Position numbers and translations under genes: made by a program. Below the pieces are notes generated by a model, which was not told the DNA's origin, did no database searches, and saw only the letters and a program-made list of their open reading frames with translations. A DNA stretch of 64,000 bases from contig CAXFOB010000019.1 of assembly GCA_964004625.1 (NCBI GenBank), positions 16,065 through 80,064 on the forward strand, in the 5' to 3' direction. Shown here in pieces: positions 15,106 through 22,411 of the stretch (position 1 is the stretch's first letter; every line of letters begins with the position of its first letter). Source of the stretch: GCA-002697625 sp002697625 (GTDB lineage Bacteria > Bacteroidota > Bacteroidia > Flavobacteriales > BACL11).

Positions 15106-15857
15106 TAAAATGATTTTATAATTTGTATAAAACTATTTGCATTTAATGAAGCTCCACCAATCAATCCTCCATCAATATTTTCTTTTGAAAATAACTCTCT
15201 AGAATTATTTGGGTTACAGCTTCCTCCATAAAGTATAGAGCAGTTTCCTGAAACGTTTTCCCCATATTTATCTGATATGACACCTCTAATAAAAGCGTGA
15301 ACTTCTTCAGCTTGGGATGAACTTGAAGTAACACCCGTACCAATAGCCCAAATTGGTTCATAGGCTATTATAATTTTAGATAACTCTTCTTCTGTTAAAT
15401 GAAATAAACTTTCCTCTATCTGAGATTTAATCCAATCAAAATAAATGCCAGACTCTCTCTGTTCTAATGATTCTCCACAACAAAAGATCACATCTAAATT
15501 ATTAGATAATGCAAGATCCACTTTCGTCTTTAAATCCTGATTAGTTTCATTAAAATACTCTCTCCTTTCCGAATGTCCTAAAATAGTATACTTTACTCCC
15601 AAAGAATGTACCATTTCTGCAGACACCTCTCCAGTAAATGCTCCTTTTGCATTTTTATTTATATTCTGTGAAGCCGTGTGTACGAAACTTAAATTAGCAC
15701 ACATTTTATTTACATTATATAGATAAGTGTAAGAAGGAGCAAAAACAACTTCCACATTATTATTATCAAGTAAAGATAGAACTTCCTCTACTAATTTTAA
15801 AGATTCATCTCTTTTTAAGTTCATTTTCCAGTTACCTACTACAATATTTTTTCTCAT
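15105..15857 (-). CDS. tpiA: Triosephosphate isomerase
   Basis: The 250-residue product is standard length and interconverts dihydroxyacetone phosphate and glyceraldehyde 3-phosphate. All signature elements are present: VVGNWKMN with the substrate lysine, LGHSERREYF with the catalytic histidine, AYEPIWAIGTG with the catalytic glutamate, and phosphate-binding YGGSCNPNN and GGLIGGASL. It lies 4 bases after the ABC permease stop and is coupled to prmA, inside the long minus-strand operon. Confidence 0.97.
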   Translation of the reverse strand: MRKNIVVGNWKMNLKRDESLKLVEEVLSLLDNNNVEVVFAPSYTYLYNVNKMCANLSFVHTASQNINKNAKGAFTGEVSAEMVHSLGVKYTILGHSERREYFNETNQDLKTKVDLALSNNLDVIFCCGESLEQRESGIYFDWIKSQIEESLFHLTEEELSKIIIAYEPIWAIGTGVTSSSSQAEEVHAFIRGVISDKYGENVSGNCSILYGGSCNPNNSRELFSKENIDGGLIGGASLNANSFIQIIKSF

Positions 15858-15861
15858 TTTT

Positions 15862-16941
15862 TTAATTTAATCTGATTCGTGGGTCAATAATAGCGTAAGT
15901 TACATCAACCAATATATTAATAATTACAAATACTGATGAAATTAACAAGACAGAACCCATAACGACTGGCATATCAAGGTTATTAAGTCCGTCAACAATT
16001 TCTTTTCCTATTCCGTTCCAAGCAAATATATACTCTACAAAAACAGCTCCTGCTAAAAGGGATCCAAACCAACCAGAAACTACAGTCACAACAGGATTTA
16101 ATGCATTTCGGAGAGTGTGTTTAAAAACAACTATAAATTTCGAAAGTCCTTTAGCAATTGCAGTTCTAACATAATCCATTTTTAAAACTTCCAACATAGA
16201 ATTTCTACTAATCTGAATGATAACTGAAAGAGGCCTTATTCCTAAAGTAAAAGCGGGTAATATTAAATTTTTTATATTTAAATAACTTCCTCTGCCATAG
16301 TCATCCACCTCATAAAAACTTCCTGTCATGGTAAGTCCTGTGTAATCATGTAATAAGTAAGCAAAAATCCATGCAATTATGATAGAAGAGAAAAAAGAAG
16401 GCAAAGACATTCCTAATACGGATAAAAACAAAATAGATTTATCTATTAAAGTGTCTTTATAAATAGCTGTGGTCACCCCTAAAACTACACCTAAAAAAAT
16501 TGCAAACAGAATAGAACTGATTGCTAAAACTAAGGTTAGTGGAAAAGTTTCGGAAATTACAGAATTTACCGACTTACCTCTTTTTACAAAAGACTCTCTT
16601 AAATAAGGAGTTTTAATTACAACTACTGATTCAGAGACTGTAAACAAAGAAACAAAATTATATTTCCCACTAGATAAATAGGTGTACTTTTCTTTATTTG
16701 AACTATGATGAATAGATAGGGGGGATACATCGTTTAAATACAAAAAATATTGATTAAGAATTGACTTATCAAACCCATATTCTTTTTTAATAATTTCTAA
16801 TTGTGTAGAATCCTCTCTTTGTGAAAGCATCATTCTTGCAGGGTCACCTGGCATTACCTGAAATAAAAAGAAAACAAGTGTTAAAACTCCCCATAAAACA
16901 AGGATTCCATAAAATAGTTTTTTTAGAATGTATCTTATCAC
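15862..16941 (-). CDS. ABC transporter permease, DppB/OppB type
   Basis: The 359-residue membrane protein opens with MIRYILKKLFYGILVLWGVLTLVFFLFQVMPGDPARM, the typical start of peptide/nickel permeases. It has about six helices, and the ATPase-contact loop appears as MDYVRTAIAKGLS. A large extracytoplasmic stretch between helices 1 and 2 (about residues 60-125, SPLSIHHSSNKEKYTYLSSG) is longer than in enteric DppB. No partner permease, ATPase or binding protein lies in the window, so the substrate is unknown and the gene must work with components encoded elsewhere. Confidence 0.85.
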   Translation of the reverse strand: MIRYILKKLFYGILVLWGVLTLVFFLFQVMPGDPARMMLSQREDSTQLEIIKKEYGFDKSILNQYFLYLNDVSPLSIHHSSNKEKYTYLSSGKYNFVSLFTVSESVVVIKTPYLRESFVKRGKSVNSVISETFPLTLVLAISSILFAIFLGVVLGVTTAIYKDTLIDKSILFLSVLGMSLPSFFSSIIIAWIFAYLLHDYTGLTMTGSFYEVDDYGRGSYLNIKNLILPAFTLGIRPLSVIIQISRNSMLEVLKMDYVRTAIAKGLSKFIVVFKHTLRNALNPVVTVVSGWFGSLLAGAVFVEYIFAWNGIGKEIVDGLNNLDMPVVMGSVLLISSVFVIINILVDVTYAIIDPRIRLN

Positions 16942-16950
16942 AAGATAATT

Positions 16951-17937
16951 TTATTCGTTTTCTAATATTTTTAAAAGTTCTGATGCACTATATTCTTTAT
17001 CTGATGTTCCGTGAAATAACTTAATTTGTCTATTGCCATCATATAATATAACAACTGGATTGTCATATTCAGGGAAAGTAATTTCCATATAACTATCTAC
17101 TTCTTCAGTATCATAATTATATTGTGGCATAGTTTGGTATGAAAAATTAGATCCAGCAACAGTAAAAAAATTATCTATTCTTGCATTCAATTCTGTATTT
17201 ACAGTATCAATAAGATTATCAATATCAGAAAACACAATATGAATTGGAGGGAATTTATTATCTATTACTCTTAATGAATCTAAACTTTTAGCAGTATGTT
17301 GACAATGATCACAATCTGGATCAAAAAAACAAAGTATTTTAGGTCCAATACTCTTAGTAAATTCTAAATCATCAACATATAATAGAAACTCATCAGATGA
17401 CGAATTTCCTACCAATGTTTTTGTTTGATTCGATATCGGAAGAAACGCAAACATTGCTGTAGAGATAATTAAAAATAGAATGATTAAATTAGACAATTTC
17501 CTGTTCACGTATTCTGATCTCTTATATATAAATGCTAAAATTATTAGAGTGACAACATTCTTAATTAAAGCCTCTAATGGAGTCATAGGAATCAAATCTC
17601 CAAAGCATCCACAATTCTCAGAGTCTCCAAAAATTTGAGTAGAAAGATGCACACTAAATATTGCTACCATAATAAAAGATAAAGGAACAATTAATCTTTT
17701 TAGATAATTATTAAATAAGATAGTAATTGCTAAAAACATTTCTGCTCCAATAATAAATCTAGAAAAATAAGGAACTATACTCTCTGGTAGGCCCATTGGA
17801 ATTAGTTGGCCTTCTTCAAACACCTTTGTAATTCCAAACATTGGTGTAGGGTACAATTTTGCAAATGCGGACAAGAGAAATAATCCTGAAATTAATACTC
17901 TTAAAGCAAATACTATTTTTTGTTCTGTAGTTTTCAT
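16951..17937 (-). CDS. BT_3928 family protein (DoxX-like membrane domain plus thioredoxin-like domain)
   Basis: The 328-residue product has four to five helices in the N-terminal half, including LRVLISGLFLLSAFAKL and the loop GDSENCGCFGDLIPMTPLEA, which is typical of DoxX/MauE-like redox membrane proteins. The C-terminal half (about 190-325) has a thioredoxin-like fold with CFFDPDCDHCQHTAKSL carrying CDHC and a PVVILYDGN strand. This architecture defines the BT_3928 family found near tpiA in Bacteroidota. The role is probably electron transfer or thiol chemistry across the inner membrane; this is inference from the CxxC motif. Confidence 0.85.
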   Translation of the reverse strand: MKTTEQKIVFALRVLISGLFLLSAFAKLYPTPMFGITKVFEEGQLIPMGLPESIVPYFSRFIIGAEMFLAITILFNNYLKRLIVPLSFIMVAIFSVHLSTQIFGDSENCGCFGDLIPMTPLEALIKNVVTLIILAFIYKRSEYVNRKLSNLIILFLIISTAMFAFLPISNQTKTLVGNSSSDEFLLYVDDLEFTKSIGPKILCFFDPDCDHCQHTAKSLDSLRVIDNKFPPIHIVFSDIDNLIDTVNTELNARIDNFFTVAGSNFSYQTMPQYNYDTEEVDSYMEITFPEYDNPVVILYDGNRQIKLFHGTSDKEYSASELLKILENE

Positions 17938-17943
17938 TTTAGT

Positions 17944-18480
17944 TTAGTTTAGTTTTATTAGTGCAAAAACAGCATAGTTTAACATGTCTAAATAATTAGC
18001 ATCAATCCCTTCAGATATTATCGTGTTACCTTTATTATCTTCAATTTGTTTTACTCTTAATAATTTCTGGAGAATTAAATCTGTAAGAGAGCTAATCCTC
18101 ATATCTCTCCAAGCCTCACCATAATCATGATTCTTATTTAACATCAAATCCTTAGCTTGTATTGTGTGTTTTTCAAACAAATTCATAGCCTCATCATATT
18201 TTAAATCTTCTGATTGTTCTGCAACACCCAATTCTAACTGAATAAGTCCAATTATAGAATAATTAACTATACCTATAAATTCACTAATGACCCCCTCTTC
18301 TACTCTTTGAGAACCCTTTTCTTCAATACTTCTGATTCTTTGTGCTTTTATAAAAATCTGATCTGTAAGAGAACTAATTCTAAGTATTCTCCAAGCAGAT
18401 CCATAATCTTTCATTTTTTTAGCAAAAATGTCCTCACATTTTTTTATTATTGAATCAAATTCGGATATAGTTTTTTCCAT
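17944..18480 (-). CDS. DUF1599 protein with two tandem domain copies
   Basis: The reading frame can be extended upstream to 18573, but ATG 18480 gives a clean 178-residue start (MEKTISEFDSIIKKCEDIF), and the extension runs antisense into the folP gene. The protein holds two copies of one unit: KMKDYGSAWRILRISSLTD with QRIRSIEEKG (about 20-55), and KNHDYGEAWRDMRISSLTD with LRVKQIEDNKG (about 115-150). DUF1599 is also called nucleotide-modification-associated domain 1 in Pfam; its biochemical role is not settled. It is the first gene of the long minus-strand operon, with a TATATTTC box at 18511-18504. A (TTTAG)3 run lies at its stop codon. Confidence 0.8.
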   Translation of the reverse strand: MEKTISEFDSIIKKCEDIFAKKMKDYGSAWRILRISSLTDQIFIKAQRIRSIEEKGSQRVEEGVISEFIGIVNYSIIGLIQLELGVAEQSEDLKYDEAMNLFEKHTIQAKDLMLNKNHDYGEAWRDMRISSLTDLILQKLLRVKQIEDNKGNTIISEGIDANYLDMLNYAVFALIKLN

Positions 18481-18533
18481 ATATATATTTAAATTATAAA
18501 GCCGAAATATACATCTTTTTACAAGGAATAAAA

Positions 18534-19355
18534 ATGAAGAAAAAAAAGAATAAATTAGACTTATCAACAACAATGGTAATGGGGATTTTAAATCTAACTG
18601 ACAATTCTTTTTATGATGGTAGTAGATACAATACCACAGAAAAAGCTATGCATCAGGCAAGAAAAATGATACAAGAAGGAGCTGAAATTATTGATATTGG
18701 AGCTCAATCCTCTAAGCCTGGCAGTAAAGAAATATCTGAGGGGGAGGAATGGAATAGGTTAAAAGACGTAATTATAAAAATTAAAAGTGAATTTAAAAAT
18801 ATTTTAGTTTCTGTAGATACATACAGGTCTGATATTGCAGAAAAAAGTATTAACAACGGAGTGGATATTATTAACGATATCTCTGCAGGAGATTTAGACA
18901 AAAACATGATTTCAGTTATTGCAAAACATAAAGTACCCTACATTATTATGCACATGCAAAACACTCCTAAAAACATGCAAGAAAACCCTAAATACAACAA
19001 TGTTGTAGATGATATTACGTCTTATTTTAAAAGGAAAATAGATCAACTTACAAAACAAGGAATTGAGGATATAATAATAGATCCTGGGTTCGGATTTGGA
19101 AAAACAATAGAACATAATTATCAAATTTTGAATAATTTAGATAAATTTAAATCTTTCAACCTTCCACTTTTAATTGGAGTGAGCAGAAAAAGTATGATCT
19201 ATAATTTATTGAAGGTTAATCCTGATTCTGCATTAAACGGAACAACAGTAGCAAACACAATTTCATTAACCAAAGGAGCTAATATTTTAAGAGTTCATGA
19301 TGTAAAAGAAGCTGTAGAATGTATAAAAATTATTAATTTCGCACAAAATAAATAA
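18534..19355 (+). CDS. folP: Dihydropteroate synthase FolP
   Basis: The 273-residue product condenses p-aminobenzoate with 6-hydroxymethyl-dihydropterin diphosphate in folate synthesis. Present are MGILNLTDNSFYDGSRY (loop 1), IDIGAQSSKPGS, VSVDTYRS, INDISAGD, IMHMQNTPKNMQ, DPGFGFGKT, GVSRKSM and RVHDVKEA. Loop 1 usually reads N-(V/L)-T-P-D-S-F; here the Pro-Asp pair is Asp-Asn. It is divergent from the DUF1599 gene across a 53-base spacer and followed after 3 bases by cdaA, a pairing common in Bacteroidota. Confidence 0.93.
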   Translation: MKKKKNKLDLSTTMVMGILNLTDNSFYDGSRYNTTEKAMHQARKMIQEGAEIIDIGAQSSKPGSKEISEGEEWNRLKDVIIKIKSEFKNILVSVDTYRSDIAEKSINNGVDIINDISAGDLDKNMISVIAKHKVPYIIMHMQNTPKNMQENPKYNNVVDDITSYFKRKIDQLTKQGIEDIIIDPGFGFGKTIEHNYQILNNLDKFKSFNLPLLIGVSRKSMIYNLLKVNPDSALNGTTVANTISLTKGANILRVHDVKEAVECIKIINFAQNK

Positions 19356-19358
19356 TTT

Positions 19359-20150
19359 ATGGACATCATTTGGGAACCAATATTTACTATAGGAACTTAC
19401 AACATATCCTTTATGGATATTATTGATTTGAGTTTGGTTTCCTATTTACTATACAGATTATATAAATTAGCCAGAGGCACTGCAGCTATCAATATATTTT
19501 TCAGTCTAATAGCTATTTACTTTCTATACCAACTTGTAGATGTACTCCGCATGAAATTTATCACACAAATTCTAGGAGGGTTTATTAGTATTACTTTTAT
19601 TGTGATTGTAATTTTATTTCAACAAGAAATTAGAAAATATTTAAGTCAATTGGGAAAAGGAAAATTGATAAAAAATAAGTATTTATTAAAATTTTTTAAT
19701 TCTGAAAATGAAGATAAATTAAACACACGAGCAATTGTAAAAGCATGTACTGAGTTTCAAAAGACAAATACAGGAGCAATAATTGTTATAACCCAAACAG
19801 ATGATTTAAGTTTTATTTGCGAAAATGCAGTGCAAATTGACAGTAAAATTAGCTACCCTTTACTAGATAGTATATTTTATAAAAACTCTCCGTTACATGA
19901 TGGAGCAATTGTAATCAGAAACAACAGAATTATAGCAGCTAGGTGTATTTTACCGGTAACTAATGATGAGGATTTTCCGGGAGAATTAGGAATGAGACAT
20001 AGAGCTGCAGTAGGAATTTCAGAACATTCTGATGCATTAACAATTATAGTATCTGAACAAAATGGTAAAATTTCGTGCGCTCAAAATGGAAAAATTAGAG
20101 TTGACCTAAGTGAAATACAACTAAGAAATACCATAAATAAGATTAACTAA
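19359..20150 (+). CDS. cdaA: Diadenylate cyclase CdaA
   Basis: The 263-residue protein makes cyclic di-AMP from two ATP. Three hydrophobic segments lie in the first 90 residues, followed by a short basic linker and the DAC domain (about 120-255). The catalytic motifs are intact: DGA at 181-183 (SPLHDGAIVI) and RHR at 213-215 (GMRHRAAVG). Cyclic di-AMP typically controls potassium and osmotic balance; a potassium-channel-like gene lies 29 kb away but there is no direct link. It is probably co-transcribed with folP and converges on icd, with only 4 bases between stops. Confidence 0.93.
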   Translation: MDIIWEPIFTIGTYNISFMDIIDLSLVSYLLYRLYKLARGTAAINIFFSLIAIYFLYQLVDVLRMKFITQILGGFISITFIVIVILFQQEIRKYLSQLGKGKLIKNKYLLKFFNSENEDKLNTRAIVKACTEFQKTNTGAIIVITQTDDLSFICENAVQIDSKISYPLLDSIFYKNSPLHDGAIVIRNNRIIAARCILPVTNDEDFPGELGMRHRAAVGISEHSDALTIIVSEQNGKISCAQNGKIRVDLSEIQLRNTINKIN

Positions 20151-20154
20151 TACT

Positions 20155-22383
20155 CTATAAAGAGTTAACTATCTCATTTAAAGTATTACTTGGTCTCATT
20201 ACTTTATAAACCAAATCTGTATCAGGGTAATAATAACCATCTATCGCTTGTGTTTTACCTTGAGAATTATTTAACTCCCTAACTATTATATCTTCAGATA
20301 GGTTTAATTTCTCAGACACTTTTGAAAATATTTCTTTTAACTCAACATCTTCTGACTGTATAGACAATTCCTCCGCCCAATATTTTGCTAAATAATAATG
20401 AGACCCTCTATTATCTAACTCACCTACTTTTCTTTTAGGGGATTTACCTGAATTTAACAAATTTTCAGTAGCTAACTCTAAAGCATTGGCTATTATCTTT
20501 GCTTTACTATTTTTACTTACTTCAGAAAGATGTCTTAACGATTCAATCAATGCTAAAAACTCACCAAGAGAGTCCCATCTTAAATGTCCTTCAGACACTA
20601 ATTGTTGAACATGTTTAGGAGCAGAACCTCCCGCACCAGTTTCAAATAAACCACCCCCATTCATTAAAGGTACAATAGAGAGCATCTTTGCAGAAGTACC
20701 AAGTTCTAAAATCGGAAACAAATCTGTTAGGTAATCCCTTAAAACATTTCCTGTAACTGAAATAGTATTCTCGCCATTCTTTACTCGTTTCAAAGTAAAC
20801 TGACAAGCATCATAAGAATTTAAAATTTGAATATCTAAACCATTTGTATCATAATCATTAAGATATATATTTACTTTCTTAATGATTTCAGAATCATGAG
20901 ATCTATTCTCATTTAACCAGAATATTGCTGGCCAATTTGTCGATCTAGCTCTATTTACCGCAAGTTTTACCCAGTCTTTAATCGGTTCATCTTTGGTTTG
21001 ACACATTCTCCATATATCACCTTCCTGTACATTATGCTGAATTAAAATTTCTCCAGATAAATCGACTACTCTCACTATACCATTTCCTGTAATTTCAAAA
21101 GTCTTGTCATGAGAACCATATTCTTCGGCCTTTTTAGCCATTAAACCAACATTAGGAACTGTACCCATTGTGGTAGGATTAAAGGCTCCATTCTTTTTAC
21201 AGAAATCAATAGTTGCAGAATATACACTAGCGTAAGAACTATCTGGAATAATTGCTTTTGTATCCTCTGTTTCATTATTCTTATTCCACATTTGACCAGA
21301 ATTTCTAATCATAGCCGGCATAGAAGCATCAATAATCACATCAGAAGGAACATGAAGATTTGTAATTCCTTTATCGGAATCTACCATTGCTAAGTCAGCA
21401 TTTTCAGAGAAAGAATTTTCAATATCTTGTTCAATTTCTTGTTTCTTATCTGAAGGTAAGTCTTCAATTTTACTCATTAAATCTCCAAACCCATTTTTAA
21501 AATCTACTCCTAAATCATTAAATGTATCAGCATGTTTCTCTATTAAATCAGAGAAATAAACCCTTACCGCATGAGCGAAAATTATTGGATCAGAAACCTT
21601 CATCATAGTTGCCTTCATGTGGAATGACAATAAAATACCTGTCTCTTTTGCATCATTGATTTCTTTCTTTAGGAAAGATAACAAAGAGTTCTTACTCATC
21701 ACAGAAGCATCAATAATTTCCTTTGAAAGGAGAGGAATACCCTCTTTTAATATAGAAACCGAACCATCATCTGTAAGAAATTCAATTTTCACGTTAGTCG
21801 ACCCATCTATACAAACTGATTTCTCATTGTGAAAGAAATCTCCCTCAGTCATAGTAGATACATGAGTTCTAGAATCTGAATTCCACCTCCCCATTGAATG
21901 AGGGTTTATTTTAGCATAATTTTTAACCGCTTTAGGAGCTCTTCTATCAGAATTCCCTTCTCTTAATACAGGGTTCACAGCAGAGCCTTTAATTTTGTCA
22001 TATATTCTTTGAACTTCTCTTTCATTATCATCTTTAGGAGAATCCGGGTAAGAAGGTACCTGCATTCCTTTCTGTTGTAACTCCTTGATTGTTGCTTTTA
22101 ACTGAGGAACCGAGGCTGAAATATTAGGTAACTTTATAATATTTGCTGCTGGATTTTTAACCAATTCTCCTAACTCTGCTAAAGCATCATTTACTCTTTG
22201 ATCTTCTTGTAAATATTTCGGAAAAGCAGACAAGACTCTTGCCGCTAATGATATGTCTTTTGTTTCTACATTTACCCCAGCTTTTGCTGTAAAAGCATTT
22301 ATAATGGGTAATAAAGAATGAGTTGCCAACATTGGAGCCTCATCGGTTTTAGTATATATAATTTTTGATTTAATATCACTCAT
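20155..22383 (-). CDS. icd: NADP-dependent isocitrate dehydrogenase, monomeric type
   Basis: From ATG 22383 the product is 742 residues (MSDIKSKIIYTKTDEAPMLATHSLLPI), the usual length of the monomeric IDH II class. The upstream extension to 22422 is unlikely because it adds 13 basic residues not seen in the family. Recognisable stretches are YAKINPHSMGRWNSDSRTHV, MLSIVPLMNGGGLFETGAGGSAPKHVQQ and NRGSHYYLAKYWAEEL. The enzyme oxidatively decarboxylates isocitrate to 2-oxoglutarate with NADP. Together with aconitase and citrate synthase in this window it covers the first three TCA reactions. Confidence 0.95.
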   Translation of the reverse strand: MSDIKSKIIYTKTDEAPMLATHSLLPIINAFTAKAGVNVETKDISLAARVLSAFPKYLQEDQRVNDALAELGELVKNPAANIIKLPNISASVPQLKATIKELQQKGMQVPSYPDSPKDDNEREVQRIYDKIKGSAVNPVLREGNSDRRAPKAVKNYAKINPHSMGRWNSDSRTHVSTMTEGDFFHNEKSVCIDGSTNVKIEFLTDDGSVSILKEGIPLLSKEIIDASVMSKNSLLSFLKKEINDAKETGILLSFHMKATMMKVSDPIIFAHAVRVYFSDLIEKHADTFNDLGVDFKNGFGDLMSKIEDLPSDKKQEIEQDIENSFSENADLAMVDSDKGITNLHVPSDVIIDASMPAMIRNSGQMWNKNNETEDTKAIIPDSSYASVYSATIDFCKKNGAFNPTTMGTVPNVGLMAKKAEEYGSHDKTFEITGNGIVRVVDLSGEILIQHNVQEGDIWRMCQTKDEPIKDWVKLAVNRARSTNWPAIFWLNENRSHDSEIIKKVNIYLNDYDTNGLDIQILNSYDACQFTLKRVKNGENTISVTGNVLRDYLTDLFPILELGTSAKMLSIVPLMNGGGLFETGAGGSAPKHVQQLVSEGHLRWDSLGEFLALIESLRHLSEVSKNSKAKIIANALELATENLLNSGKSPKRKVGELDNRGSHYYLAKYWAEELSIQSEDVELKEIFSKVSEKLNLSEDIIVRELNNSQGKTQAIDGYYYPDTDLVYKVMRPSNTLNEIVNSL

Positions 22384-22411
22384 CAATTTTCTTTTTCTTA
22401 TTATAATTCGA

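Noticed and set aside
16719..16724. Six-base G tract in the ABC permease as a phase-variation site
   Set aside because: Six bases is too short to slip at useful rates and the gene is not a surface antigen.
17937..17955. (TTTAG)3 run at the DUF1599 stop codon as a regulatory repeat
   Set aside because: Too short, and it falls at a stop codon inside an operon; likely low-complexity chance.
20143..20170. Bidirectional terminator between cdaA and icd
   Set aside because: Only a five-base stem (ACTCT/AGAGT) with no T tract; too weak to call.
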